Assembly (NCBI RefSeq): GCF_024139115.2
Contig: NC_085141.1
Coordinates: forward strand, 394,529,124 to 394,593,123
DNA from: Armigeres subalbatus
Lineage: Eukaryota; Arthropoda; Insecta; Diptera; Culicidae
Reading direction: 5' to 3'
DNA length: 64,000 bases
A model generated the notes under the pieces. It was not told the origin of the DNA, did not search any database, and worked only from the letters and a program-made list of their open reading frames with translations. A program made the position numbers and the translations under genes. Shown one piece after another: positions 44,325-56,256 of this stretch (positions are counted from its first letter, which is position 1; every line of letters starts with the position of its first letter).

Positions 44325-44930
44325 GAATGCTATCATTATTTTCAATAAACTTTCACACAGTTCTGTTTTTTCTTGAATGTCTGAAACATCATAATTCTTC
44401 TACTCAGATTCTCCAGTAAGTCCTGGTTGAAAGTTTACTTTTCCTCCGACTTCAAGACAGCATCACTAGTTCTTTAAACTATTTCTATGTGTGCACATTT
44501 AGATTACTCCAAGGCTACTGCAAGCAGCGAAGGGCTAGTAGGACAATCGTAAGAGACAATATACGGAATATCAGGTAGAAATGACAGAATGCTTCATTAC
44601 TTATTCAAAACTCCCATCACTTGTATCTATGAAACAATCAGCCATTGGCTGTGATTTTACTCTAAACATTCTAACGAATACCGTAGTTCTACTTGCTTTC
44701 ATATATGTTCACGATTTCAAGAGTGAATTATAGCGAAGTCTGTTTCTATTTGTTCCTCTTTTGACTGGTGCCGCATCAAAATCAATGACTGGCATCGTAA
44801 AAATTCTTGGAATTCTATAATCCCATTGTATTGTATTATGTGGGCATCGATGAAACACAAAGTATTCGGTGATACATCATTTACAGCCTTTTGCAAATAG
44901 AAGCCGGTTGTTGACCATAGACCACTTTTA
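44325..44930. other. No recognised gene
   Basis: Loop DNA before the right arm; nothing recognised. Confidence 0.3.
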
Positions 44931-44934
44931 TAAC

Positions 44935-45600
44935 TACAGTGAGTATATTCATGACAAATTGTGAAGAAAAGAGCCGTCGCACGACATGTTTCGAGCAAAA
45001 TCGGAATTGTCCCATTTACAGGTTCCTTGTGGGCAGTCCGGGCGTCACAAGAGTGGCCAAACTGACCATTGACCACTTTTATATCAACAGCGAGTATATT
45101 CATGAAAATTGTGAAGAAAGAGCCGTCGAACGACATGTTTTGGAGCAAAATCGAAATTGTCCCTTTACAGGTTCCCTGGGGCATTCCGGGCGTCACAAAG
45201 TGGCCAAACTGACCATAGACCACTTTTATAACAATAACGAGTATATTCATGAAACATTGTGAAGAAAAAGCAGTCGCACGACATGTTTCGAGCAAAATCG
45301 AAATTGTCCCTTTACAGGTTCCCTGGGGGCATTCGGGCGTCACAAGAGTGGCCAAACTGACCATAGACCACTTTTATAACAACAGCGAGTATATTCATGA
45401 CAAATTGTGAAGAAAGAGCCGTCGCACGACATGTTTCGAGCAAAATCGAAATTGTCCCCTTTACAGGTTCCTGGGGGCATTCCGGGGCAAAACTGACCAT
45501 TGACCACTTTTATGACAACAGCGAGTATATTCATGAAAAATTGTGAAGAAAGAGCCGTCGCACGACATGTTTCGGAGCAAAATCGAAATTGTCCCCTTTA
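44935..45600 (-). repeat. Five tandem ~148-bp units (right arm, inverted)
   Basis: Units in reverse orientation to those at 40381-41215. The tcg(a/g)aattgtcc motif lies at about 45001, 45151, 45298, 45446 and 45583. A 215-codon minus-strand frame (44717-45364) runs through the units because they happen to lack stops; it is a repeat translation. Confidence 0.88.
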
Positions 45601-45965
45601 CAGGTTCCCTGGGGACATTTGGAAGCTTCCTGGGATGTCCGTATGGAAGACTAACTTTCGGAAAAATCGCTATGAGACTCGTTATTAGTGTGGCAATATT
45701 GTTTTATACTGTTTGATATGGGTTCCATGGAGAAAAATTGAGTAACTAGCGAAATACCCCAAACACCAGTTTGCTGGTACCCCAAGGGAATCTGGAATAA
45801 TTCCGGAACCATCCAGAAATTCCGAAAAACTCAGTGTGCAGCCAAAACTAGAATAAAAATTGGACCTTGTGTCAAAATTTCATCAAGATTGGACAAAAAT
45901 AAAAGTTATGATTTTAACAAAATCAAAAATTGCTTTCTCAAAGAGCTTGGCCTTTTGGGTGTTAA

Positions 45966-48900
45966 TCATGCGTCTTCCGAATCGCTAACTCAACAGCAAC
46001 CAACGATTAAATATTCCGAAACTCGCGAGAAAATATCACTTGAGTGCTGCTGCTTGCCGATCACATGATGATTTTCCGCTATGCTGCACCGGACACAATC
46101 GTTGAGATTGAATTCCCACCACCAGCAACAACCGGAAGGCCACCACCGATGCTGATGATATTCCGTCGCGACCCATTCTGCCACCTTCATGGCAACGCTG
46201 AAGTGTTGGCTCTCCGCGAATTCTTGCTCGAACTGAGGATTGTAACCAAAGCCTCAAGTAGTTCGATTTTGATGCCTGAGAATATTTAGAAAGCTATATA
46301 GAAGCATTGACTCTTCCTTGATCGAATGATCCGAAAAAAGTGAAAATCTTTTGATAAACGGTGTACCCCGGTATAGAAAACACAGACGTGCGTCAAAAAC
46401 TACATAAATGGCAATAAAAATAAGTATGTAGGCAGCTACAGTGATATTGAATGACATGTTAGTGAAAGAAGGATGCCAACCACCAAACGAATAAGGGTCT
46501 CCATAACTGACTTTTGAAAACTTTTTGGAATGTGATGGATGAATTTCTTATTTAAATTTTGACGGCAATCGTCATTTAATCTCAAAATAGATTAAATTTA
46601 CTGTATAAATATGGATATGAATTCACCATTCCAGTCAAATCACTTCACTTCACTGTGAAAAGATTGATATTCGTGTTCTTGCCTGTGTCACCATATATGC
46701 CTTTAGAACGATCATGTGTCCTTAAAGCGGTTAAGCTCCTCTATCACTTCGCTTTATGGATTTTTTGATGGATGCTTTTTACTCCGAAAAATCAAATAAT
46801 GACGTCGCTCATTGTGAATTGTTTTAAATCTTCTCATAGTGCTTAACACGTGAGGAAATATCAGCTCAGGTGATCCTAATCTGTATTCGCACTGTGGTGA
46901 GCAGTCTTAACCTTCAAACATTTAAATGGCACATTGTTATTCATAGTTTTGCACTAACTCTCTCCGAAACGCCAAAAAACAATCAGCTTAAAATCGCTGT
47001 TGTGTGATGTGAATCATTCATTAAAACCCGTCGAATGTCTATTGGAGTGGGAATCACTGATATTCTTTTTTTTTCAGTCAGATTTCAGGGGCATTTATTC
47101 GCAGTTGATCTTGGTCTTGATTCCGATGAGACTGAATCATTCCATTGGATGATTCCTAGAAGTAAATCGATTTGTAACGCATATGCGCTGAATACATCTG
47201 GGGTTTTCCAGTTTATATTCTGCAACGAAACAATTCTATTTATACACTCTCATACGAGGTCAACATGTCTTGCAATACTGGCACGACTAGTTGGGTATTT
47301 ACTTGCAGCAACAACTGGAGTGCACAGATTTGTTCCACCTTGTCAAGCAATAAATCTGGCACACTAAACCAAACCGAAAAAAAATCGCAACTAACCACCG
47401 ACTGTTCGCCGTTTTTCGTGCATACAAATTCAACTTTCGAAAATTCCTTGGCGAATTTCGCGCACTGGTACCACAAACATGCAAGTAGGTACGTGGTACG
47501 TGGCATTCGCTCAAGCTCCCAGCCCCAAAACAAGCTCGCAAATAACCTCTCCTAAGACTTTACCTTACGCATACACCTTTCTTTATCGCCAAGTAAACAA
47601 CCGCATTTGCACTCATATCCATACCTTTAGTTGGCTTCTTGTTGAAACGCTGGAACGATATTTTGTCGAAGTCAACAGACAAACGGTGCGGGGTGAAGCC
47701 GTTGTTATGTAATACATTTTGCGCGAACTTCGATTACCTCGACCGAGCGTTGAAGCCCCAAGAAAGGCCCGAAGAACATACGGCGTCCACCTCCTTGCTG
47801 GTCGTTGGTGACACGCTCTGCTTGAAAAGTTACCCCGTCAGAGTATCTATGGCAGACTTTGGCGAGACTGGTTTCTTTCACCTCACCATCCCAATTCGGG
47901 GCATAAACCTGTCGTCCCACAATCCACGCAATTCCACTCTTCTGTTCAACCCTTTCACCCACCCACCCAAACAACGTGAAGCTGCGCGTCGGTTGCGTGA
48001 CCCCAAAATCCATAAAACCTAGAAATCTTAATCGAACAAATCACCTCCTACGACATTATGTCCCTACATGTAATAGTTGAAAGTGACAATACAAGCTATT
48101 TCGAAAATGTGACCAAATTCTTCGCCTTTGGAACAGCACAGCAACCTCCCCCACCAAACCAACCCCAATTCCATACAAACATACGAGCTGCTGTGGAGTC
48201 GAGGTATATCTTTCGACTACAAAATGAGTTCGGACTCGGACCTCCAGTTTGGTTGATCAAAGACGTACGTCCGTGCTACCTTTCGGTAGCGACTCTCACT
48301 CTAGTGCATGCGAGTGATGTTAGATACACACTCAAATTAGAGGGGTGATGGTGCTCAAATTGTGTGCTTCATAACCAGTCGAACGAGTTCAACAAAACGA
48401 GAATGAGAATATACCCAGGCAACTTTGAGTAACATGGCGGAACAATGTGGGTGGCCTTTTGATCAGACTTGGGTTTATCCTGAATTTTGGAGTTCTGGGA
48501 AATGAAATTTAATTCTAGTGACTTTTAGACTTTAATCACTCAAAGAATGACCCATGCGCAATCTGCCTCGATAGTTAATATGACAAACTAGGCTGCATAC
48601 TCTGTTTTGTAATGTAATTTTTTCGATCATGTACATTACCGGTGCTTTGACTGCCAAACCGTGACAAATTGGATAATGATCATTCGATCGGCAATGACAT
48701 TAATAATAATTATAAGGTTCTATTTCAAAATAGACACGTAAGTAGAATGATCACCCTATGTAACTACCAACAGTACTGTTCTTTATTTAACAGGCTCAAG
48801 CGTGTACCTATAACACTTTACAGATTCAAGATTCTTTATGACCAGGGTAAATGCTCCCATATTAATAACAGCCCGTATATTGATCACAACCATCGATAAA

Positions 48901-49010
48901 ACAAATTGAAAATCGATTTAATTACAATATCTCACATCGAACGTACACAATAATGCATGGACCACATTCTTCAATGTTTGGAATATTATTTGAAATTGAA
49001 ATTTGAAATT
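45966..49010. other. No recognised gene
   Basis: Frames of 60-127 codons occur on both strands (46044-46289, 47035-47367, 47639-48022 plus; 45990-46190, 47240-47533, 47705-48013 minus). None shows a family motif. 47200-48350 is less AT-rich than its surroundings and could hide regulatory or exonic DNA, but nothing specific can be claimed. Confidence 0.3.
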
Positions 49011-49042
49011 TGGACGTAATGCTAATAAGAAGAAGAAGAAGA
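49010..49042 (+). repeat. SINE 3'-tail fragment
   Basis: gacgtaatgctaataagaag followed by AAG repeats resembles the last 30 bp of the Feilai copies at 51.7 and 58.7 kb (gatgtaatgccaataagaag). No head is present. Confidence 0.4.
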
Positions 49043-50085
49043 ATAACTATTTCAGAGATAATAAATAATGATATGTTTTGTTATGGAAGTTTTGTTATGG
49101 AATTGACAGTGCAATACAAGTCGAGGAGACTTGATCCCTTTTAATAAAAATTACTCAATGAATAATTTTTTAAACCAATCCACAGTGACGGGCCCTCATA
49201 CAAATACCGGACAAAACCTGAGATTGCGTTCAAAACTTCACCACAGAGTAATTTTGAAACGTTGAATTCATTTTGAGGTTAAAATGGTTATCCGACATAC
49301 TTTATGTTATCCAAGGGCTTCCGCAAGCCCAGGCCCTAGGATCTAGAACAAAGACAGCGTCCTCATTCTAACATTGCACCAGTCAATTTCCCGCTTTGGC
49401 GCAGCTATGCGCAATTCACCACATTAACCACCGGAAAGTAGACAAAAAATAGATTTTAATACATAATACTAGATCTTTTCGAATCTTTCCCAAAAAAGTT
49501 TAGCCAAATTTTTTTTCCCATACATATTTGTTCGGAAGACACTTTACGGAATGAACTTCAACAAGACACCAAAAATTTAATTTACAAGCTACAATCAAAC
49601 AATTTTGAAACTAGCTCATTCAATATATATGATAAATTAAAAAATATGGGCTTCACGAAAATCACGAAAAAAAATGTAATTGTATTAAAATGTTTTTTGA
49701 ACTTTTTCGCTCAAATTTTGCATAGCGGCAAATGAGGGATCAAGTGTTCCCACATTTACTTAACAACATCAAATCTGAAAATCCTAAAATTTTGAAGAAA
49801 TATTTACGCTCAGTTCAGATCATTTTGTACTTGTATGCCTTCGGGCTGTAAAAAATTATAGCTTTTGGTCAATGTTAGATGATAGATGTTATTCAAATTT
49901 TGCGTGGCCACTGAAAAAATCTTCAGGAGGGTTCAAAACCACAAAACGTCCTGTAAAATTAGTACGGTTGTCAAAATAATGATCATCTGTCTACATAATC
50001 TATACTAAACAATACGCTAGAGCAAAACTACTTTGCTTCTCGGTAAAACAGGAATTCAGGTCTCCACACCTTCCTCCACACTAAA
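49043..50085. other. No recognised gene
   Basis: AT-rich, no motif-bearing frame. Phrases acttgatccctt (49129) and gatcaagtgttccc (49738, inverted) may bound a worn element. Confidence 0.3.
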
Positions 50086-50680
50086 GGGTGTCCTATACAT
50101 CAAACTGCATCACGAAAAAAAAACGCTGTAGAAAATATTTTTTCTTGTAAATTTGGGTAGGAGTAGAGTCTAGAGTGTATTATTCAAAGTATATTTTTCT
50201 AGCTATCAGTTTTTCGAAAATTGAAAAAAAAAAATTGCGTCACCCGAAAAGCAATGTCGCAAACTGATTTTGCGCAAGCTGGAAAATCCACAACTCTCTC
50301 ATAGGGACATCGGAAAACAACTCGGAATCGTGCAAGTGAACTGAGAATCGAACGGAAGAAGAAATGCGGTCCGAATGGATGTTCTATTAATGATCAGGAA
50401 GCGTGGAAGCGTCAGGTATGTGGCCAAAAAGTTGAATCAGTTAAAGTCATTTGTTCAGAGAGCCAAAGGGTGGGACTTTAGCAAAAAAATCTTTGATTCT
50501 AGTGCTTTGCGACAATATGCTGATATAGTTTGTACGATGTTTATAATAAATGTGAAAATTAATAGAAAATAAGTAATGTTTTAAACCTTCATACAATTTG
50601 TATAAAACAAAAATATATTGAAAACCATTTTTCTCAAAACTAAGTTTTTGTCACTTACACCCCTTTGCGTTTGAGCCTCC
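50086..50680 (+). mobile_element. Tc1/mariner-like transposon remnant
   Basis: Possible ends are aaagggtgtcc (50081-50091) and, inverted, aaaggggtgtaag near 50660-50672, an imperfect match. The interior codes for part of a transposase DNA-binding domain (see next entry) but has no catalytic domain. The element appears internally deleted. Confidence 0.45.
50245..50500 (+). pseudogene. Transposase N-terminal helix-turn-helix remnant
   Basis: Two frames together cover a paired-type DNA-binding region. The first reads KLILRKLENPQLSHRDIGKQ then LGIVQ (50255-50336); the second reads RGSVRYVAKKLNQLKSFVQR then AKGWDF (50402-50480). SHRDIGKQLGI and VAKKLNxxKSFVQRAK are the two helix-turn-helix motifs expected at the N-terminus of Tc1/mariner transposases. 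A stop just after the first motif and a frame change break it. The DDE/D domain is absent. Confidence 0.55.
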
Positions 50681-50689
50681 TAATTGTCT

Positions 50690-51280
50690 CATCATGGCTG
50701 ACGAGACTTACGTCAAGATGGACTTCCGGCAGCTTGTCTTTGTCTCAGCTACTTCCCATCGTCCTGGAAGTCAGCGAAAGTCATACCCATCCGGGAGCCT
50801 GGGAAGGATCCATCCTCTCCCAAAAGTTATCGTTCCATTCGCCGTTTGAAACGGCGATTCACTGTCGGTTACTTAAGTCTGCCGAACGCTACAACATATT
50901 GCGCCACATCGAAGATCAGTTTGGTTTCCGACCCGGTCGATCCACTCGAGCTACCAACGTCCTCAGACGGAACAAATTCGTCTCTTAAACCTCTGCCATG
51001 TCCTTACTTGATGTCGTGGAGGAAATGAATATTATGTGGCATGATGGCCTGATGTACAAACTACAACGCTACAATCTCTGCAGCTACCTGGTGAAAATCA
51101 AATCATCATAACAACTATTCTATAAGCGAAGACATGTCGGGTCTTAATCAGCGGAGCGAGTTCCAATGCGACATCATCGAAGTCGTCCCCCATGGAAGTA
51201 TCCTCGGGCCCTTGCTGTTAAACCTGTTCACCTCCGACATGCCAGAACCTCCAGAAATAGAGTGATCAGAGCTCTAGTGG
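50690..51280 (+). pseudogene. Jockey-type reverse transcriptase fragment
   Basis: Broken-frame RT motifs appear in order: SWKSAKVIPI, PGKDPSSPKSYRSI, DQFGFRPGRST, then MSLLDVVEEMNIMWHDGLMY and KLQRYN, and finally PHGSILGPLLLNLFTSDMPE. They parallel ALLDIEKAF...VWHEGL and GVPQGSILGPILYNIFTSDL in the Juan-like element, but divergence and many indels show a different, older element. No ends were identified. Confidence 0.7.
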
Positions 51281-51404
51281 CAAAACACCAACTGATACAG
51301 CTGCGCAAAACCTCATCATCTGAGTGAAAAGCAAAGTTTAGGGTCAGTTACTTGCATTTGAACTAGCAAGCGATAAGGGCACTTGTTCTAATTTAGACTA
51401 TACC

Positions 51405-51470
51405 CGATTTTTTTTACACGGGGGATGCGTGCCGTGTGAAAAAAATCCGTGTAAAAATAATCCGTGTTAT
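51405..51470. repeat. Small inverted repeat with ttttacacgg motif
   Basis: ttttttttacacggggg and ccgtgtgaaaaaaa face each other across a few bases, followed by a further atccgtgtaaaaataatccg. A related ttttttttacacgggtgga occurs at 6587. Confidence 0.45.
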
Positions 51471-51487
51471 ATATTTTTATGTGATTA

Positions 51488-52030
51488 AGCCGATATAAAT
51501 ACTTAAAAACGATTATACAACCCCCTAGGGATTTTTATTATATTTTATAAAAAATATATTTTGAGGGAGCAACAAAGGATTTTCAAAACATTCTTTAACA
51601 AATCCAAAGAGTTTTTTTTATTTTTTTTTTCATTTTAATATTTACTTTTTATTATCCACCACCCCCTCCCCCCCGTTTCGGAGACCAGCAGGACATAATG
51701 TTAAATAAATATTTGTAACGCCCTTAAGGGGCCCTCCTTTGCCGTGCGGTAAGACGCGCGGCTACAAAGCAAGACCATGCTGAGGGTGGCTGGGTTCGAT
51801 TCCCGGTGCCGGTCTAGGCAATTTTCGGATTGGAAATTGTATCGACTTCCATGGGCATAAAAGTATCATCGTGTTAGCCTCATAATACACGAATGCAAAA
51901 ATGGTAACCTGGCTAAGAAACCACGAAGTTAATAACTGTGGAAGTGCTAAATGAACACTAAGCTGCGAGGCGGCTCTGTCCCAGTGTGGGGATGTAATGC
52001 CAATAAGAAGAAGAAACGCCCTTATTAGTG
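51488..52030 (+). repeat. Dispersed repeat A, copy 3, interrupted by SINE
   Basis: The body lies at 51488-51726 and its tail resumes at 52015. The Feilai insertion splits it within the tttgtaacg(g/c)cctta tail block. Confidence 0.8.
51727..52014 (+). mobile_element. Feilai SINE
   Basis: A 288-bp tRNA-derived SINE. Its head includes gtgcggtaagacgcgcggct and a Pol III B box GGTTCGATTCC (51793-51803); its 3' end is ggggatgtaatgccaataag with an AAG tail. An exact 10-bp duplication aacgccctta flanks it (51717-51726 and 52015-52024). It is close to the copy at 58715-59006. I recognise it as the Feilai family described from Aedes aegypti. Confidence 0.92.
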
Positions 52031-52125
52031 TAAAACAGATTATTAGGGATTAATCAAAGATTTAAGCAAGATTAGTGAATAATGGATATTAAATATTTAT
52101 TGATTACAGTCCGACTGACTGGGGT

Positions 52126-52352
52126 ATTTATTGATATATTTTGGCTTTTTCAGTCTGATATATTTAAACGGGTTTATATTCGCATTGCCCGACGTTTCGG
52201 CCTGTTTATTGGGTCTTTTTCAAGGGAAAAGCTGCCGAAGAACGGCAGGCAGCTTTTCCCCTGAAAATGACCCAATAAACGAAACGTTGGGCAATGCGAA
52301 TATAAACCCATTTGAATATATCAGACTGAAAAACCCAAAATATATCATTAAA
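52126..52352. mobile_element. Fold-back MITE, ~227 bp
   Basis: Arms of about 108 bp share gatatattttgg, tttttcagtctgatatatt, gggtttatattcgcattgcc and ggaaaagctgcc on the left and their complements on the right; the centre is around 52239-52246. Short differences (a cgg/cct insertion after gtttc) show some age. No clear target duplication. Confidence 0.75.
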
Positions 52353-52362
52353 TATTTATAAA

Positions 52363-53560
52363 TTTAAATATTACCAAAGCTTTTTTGGCGCAATTTCAAA
52401 GTTTATTTCCTACATTCTTTCCTCTAAGATGCAAAAAAGATTTTCTTATCATCAGTGTGAAAAATTGACTTGCGTGAAGTAAGAAAACTAAATAATATTG
52501 TGCAGAAGAGTTCAATTTCAATGTTAGCCCTGAAGGAAACTGATCGCTGCACAGGACGTAACCGTCGCTTCATTACCCGGTGGTGGTACCTACGATTGGT
52601 GGGTGCGGAATGCGCATTCAACGCAACGTGTCCATTATCAGATGTTCATGGAGAAACTATCCGGGTTGCCGTTTTATTGAAATCAAACCATTTCAACTTA
52701 ACCCTTTAAATATCTAAAACACTTTTAATTTTTTTTTATTAATTTATATTTGGAAATAGGGAACAGATAGGAAGAGTAGGTCTGTCTACTTCCTGTTAAT
52801 AAATATCATTTCGTGCAAAGAGGACGTGCTCTTCTCCACATCTATTGGGTCTTTTTGGTTATTGAGTGCTTCGTTTTGTTACAGTTAATGTTGGTTCTGA
52901 TTTTTGTTTAGGTTGTGCTTAAGTGTCCCTGCCTACGAATACGCCCACCCCTTTGGCTCTTCATACAAAAGTATGCAAATTGCAGATATGCACAATAAAA
53001 TACAACCAGGATCTAATCTTGTGTAAGAATAGACCAGAGCAGACGCTTCACAGTAATATACGGTAGTACCATCATCATCAACGACATTTTAGTAATCGAT
53101 GTTGGGTTGAATCAACATTGTTAAACTGCAGTTTGGTTAAAGATCATTACAATCCGGCCTGGAAAGATGTCTGAGCTTTTTTTCATTTCTCAGATTGTAC
53201 AATGAAGTATAAAAAATCAAGTCATTTCATTAAAATACCACTGAGATCATAACATCTCATAGTTTTAACGGGGTTCGTTTCTCACCTTTTCATTGAAGTC
53301 TCTCCGCTTTCACAGTTTTGTTATTAAACCGCAGTCAATGTAAGTGTCTACTGGTTGTGAGCACTCTGTGAGATATCACGGGATCTCTTTTGCAATCATC
53401 ATACATAATTTAAGTAGGTAGGTAACTGCTTTTAATTTCCATCTCCTAGCTTTCAAATTAATCCTATAAAAAATGCAGTAATAAAAAGCAAATGCTTTCT
53501 GATCATTTTATGATTTTTCCTCAGAAATTATAAAATTAATGCTGTTTTTTTGTTTCTCGA
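52363..53560. other. No recognised gene
   Basis: A 79-codon plus-strand frame (52470-52709) is unassigned. The region is AT-rich and free of obvious elements, and lies upstream of the promoter at 54 kb. Confidence 0.3.
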
Positions 53561-53749
53561 CAAGATGTATATGGGTGTTTGAGACGGACAAAGGAGCAGT
53601 TCCCCTGTACACCCTAATGCAGCTAATGTACATCTACTCAACAACAATCATCTCGAAATTGCACTTATATTCGCCACCGTCATCGCCGTTGCACTCAGGA
53701 AGTAAAGCGAAATGAAAGTCTTCCATAAATACACCTTATGAAACACTAT

Positions 53750-54100
53750 CCTCGTCTAGTAGCAAGCTGGTGGCGGACCCACTCGTCTGTGCCAATTGAT
53801 TGCCATTCAACGCCACCACGCCGACATAAGGCGTCGTCGATTGCTTTCCGGCTTCAGAGGGGTAACCCACTCGGACTGGGACCCGCGGCGGTCACTAGTT
53901 TTGTGTTCAGTGAGTGAACAACCCCCCACCGTATTTGTTCCTTGACCGTGGCACGAGAGTGAGATCTCGGAGCAGGAGAGCGAGTTACCGCCACGCACGA
54001 GGGAGCACCCTGCTGAGGAAGAACTCGCGTGGCCGCGCCAAGGCAAAACGCGTACGCCTATATATAAATAGTTGATGGTCTGCTCGGAAAGATTTTAGTG
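53750..54100 (+). promoter_or_regulatory. Promoter region of the 54-kb gene
   Basis: A GC-rich island stands out from AT-rich surroundings. It contains GA-rich stretches of GAGA type (cgagagtgagatctcgg near 53955; aggagagcgag near 53974) and ends in a canonical TATA box tatatataaata at 54059-54070. Transcription would start about 30 bp further, near 54090. Confidence 0.55.
54059..54070 (+). promoter_or_regulatory. TATA box
   Basis: tatatataaata fits the TATAWAWR consensus and directly follows the GC-rich block. Confidence 0.6.
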
Positions 54101-54331
54101 TGCTATTGGACATTCGAGCCCGTCTCCGGCTCCCTAAATCTTCGTCTGTGGAGAATTCTAGTTTTTTTTTCTTCTGTAGCTGGCCCCCGTTTTTGGTGGC
54201 TAGTGGTGGGTGTTCGCAGAAAGGAGATCCTGTGCGGTGGCGCGCAGTGGTGGCAGAGGAGAGCGAGCAAGCGACCAAAGCGAGAGAGAGGGAACGGAGC
54301 GCGTAAAACGTGATCGCGGCGTGAAGCGCGA

Positions 54332-54336
54332 TCAGT
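54332..54336 (+). promoter_or_regulatory. Alternative initiator (TCAGT)
   Basis: gatcagttcagtgcgag contains the arthropod initiator TCAGT, 43 bp before the ATG. If used, it gives a ~40-nt 5' UTR instead of the ~285-nt UTR predicted from the TATA box. Confidence 0.35.
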
Positions 54337-54374
54337 TCAGTGCGAGGAGTGGTACAGTGCAGTGCAGCCTTGAA

Positions 54375-54426
54375 ATGGCTAGTGTGATAAAGTTGCTCGG
54401 TGTTCTGTGCTTAGTGGTGGCAATCG
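54375..54426 (+). CDS. First coding exon of a secreted or membrane protein
   Basis: The ATG at 54375 lies in good insect context (gaaATGgc) and opens MASVIKLLGVLCLVVAI. This is a textbook signal peptide: Lys at position 6, a hydrophobic core LLGVLCLVVAI, and presumably cleavage early in exon 2. Seventeen codons plus one base are followed by a strong donor, g|gtaagg, at 54426/54427 (phase 1). The upstream frame is open as far as 54210, but those residues look like translated GA-rich UTR, so the start was set by context and the signal peptide. The mature protein is encoded outside this exon, so its function cannot be stated. Promoter, UTR, start and donor all agree, making this the best host-gene call in the window. 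Confidence 0.62.
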
Positions 54427-56226
54427 GTAAGGCATTTTTCCATCTTTTTCAGTGAATGTGGACTTTGGTTTTCAAGGAAGTTTGTTTATTCGAAGTTTTC
54501 CTTAGAAGGACAATTTATTTGCGTAATAAGAGAAAAGTAACCATACGATCGACTGCATTGAGTGGGAAGTGAGAAGTGCGACCACTACCAAAAGCAAATG
54601 TGTGATTTTTATTTTTATGCAACATGAAGATTGTAACGGTTGCTAAAATGCTCGAAGGTGGTAATCGAGTTATGTCTGATGAAAGAGGGACAAGTTTATT
54701 TATTATTTCCATTAATGAGCACAAGTAGTCATATCAGTTTCCATCTGCTAATTAGATGCATGCCAGAGTTGATACCCGGTCGATGATGCTGTCGTTGATG
54801 AAGATGGGAGTGATGAGAGGATCATTATGATATAATGTGGTTAAAGTGATCCAACCCGACACCACAGAAGATTGGTGATATAATGTCTCATTTGCATTTC
54901 TCGTTTCGGAATGGCACGCGGTGAATTATTACGAAATGTTTTGCTCACTTTGAATAGATTCCTAGAGCAAAACGAAAATGAAACTTTAGCGATGTGATGT
55001 GGATGCACCTCGTGGGATAGGGTGGATCATACGAGACACTGCACTTGATTGCTTCATAGCTTTTATGATTAGATTAATTTGAAATAAGTCAAGTAAATGC
55101 CAAATCCTCATATTAAACATACGCTATATTCAATTTTCGCACAACAAACGCAATACGCAATTGTCTTCATCACTTAAAATGTTGAGGGCATTCAGATCAA
55201 TAAATATTCAGCCTTAGTTTATTAAGAAAATAGATATACTTTCTGAAAAGAAAAGAAAAAACTATTTGCTTCGTTGCTTTGAGTGCATCAATTATGGAAA
55301 GTTGAAGCAATAAAATCACTCTGTCGTCAATTCTTTCAATAAATCATCAAATGGTTCAAAAATTCAGTAAATATCAATTGTTTCAACAGAACAACAACAG
55401 CTAAGTGAAAGTACTGTTTAACAATATATACTTTATTTTGTTTTGTTTTTTATTTATTTCTCGTTTTTATCTTTTTATCATACATCTTCATATCATTTGT
55501 CACGCTATACGATAAAAATCATTCGTCGTGAAAGATTTAATATTTCAATGAAAATCGATTCTACGATGTTAGATACTTGATAATGAAATCAAAATCGATT
55601 CTTGAATATTGAGTCAGAAGCGGAAACCAGAATTAATGAAAAAAAATGAATTTTTATTAAATTAAAAATCCAAAAGTTATCAGAGTTAGAGACAAAAATA
55701 TTTATTTTCGAGAAATATTCAGCCTGACTTATCTCATGTTTGTTAAGCACACATGAAAACGTTGGAAGGCATATTGAACTTTTTTTCGTTGCTGAGTGAT
55801 GTTTCGATTATTTTGGAATATTCACAGAATAGTGTGACATGATTACGCCAAGTTCGTTGGTTTCCTTGGTATGACGGTTGGTGCTCAAGCGCATGACGGT
55901 TTGGTTGGTGAAAAAAGGCCTCACAACGACGATCAAGCAAATCGCTTGTTACTCCTTCATATTTAGCTTGTTTGCGGCATACGTCGCAAAACTAGATGCA
56001 AAATGACGTAGATTAGATGGAAAAAGTATTGAAATAATTGATAGGAAGGAGAGAAGAAAAAAATCCAAAATTCGGATAAAACATCTAATCAGGTTGCGAG
56101 AGAGAACGACTTCGCAACACTAGCCCATAAAGTATCATGCGCTTCCATGCTGTATCAGGATGACAAAAGTGGACACGCTGTGACTTTTCTTTTCCCTCTA
56201 TCCATATCAGAATTCAGTTTTGCTTA
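54427..56226 (+). other. First intron, proximal part; no exon seen
   Basis: AT-rich, with no recognisable coding or repeat structure. A 65-codon minus-strand frame (55743-55940) is unassigned. Confidence 0.35.
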
Positions 56227-56256
56227 ATGATGATGATGATGATGATGATGATGATA
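56227..56256 (+). repeat. (ATG)n microsatellite
   Basis: About ten uninterrupted atg/gat triplets. Confidence 0.9.

Larger units (their letters stand above)
40059..45965. mobile_element. 5.9-kb fold-back element with tandem-repeat arms
   Basis: The outer ends TTAACACCCAAAAGGCCAAG (40059) and its complement at 45965 begin long inverted arms. Each arm has a ~320-370 bp unique terminal segment, then tandem ~151-bp units: six on the left (40381-41215) and five, inverted, on the right (about 44935-45600). The right terminal segment has about 50 extra bp (around 45762-45810). The loop contains a minisatellite, a dispersed repeat and a hAT element, but no transposase for the fold-back itself. Drosophila FB and Galileo elements have similar arms. 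The flanks show no matching duplication. Confidence 0.75.

Noticed and set aside
51793..51803. tRNA gene at the Feilai head
   Set aside because: The B box and tRNA-like head belong to a SINE with AAG tail and target duplication; no complete cloverleaf.
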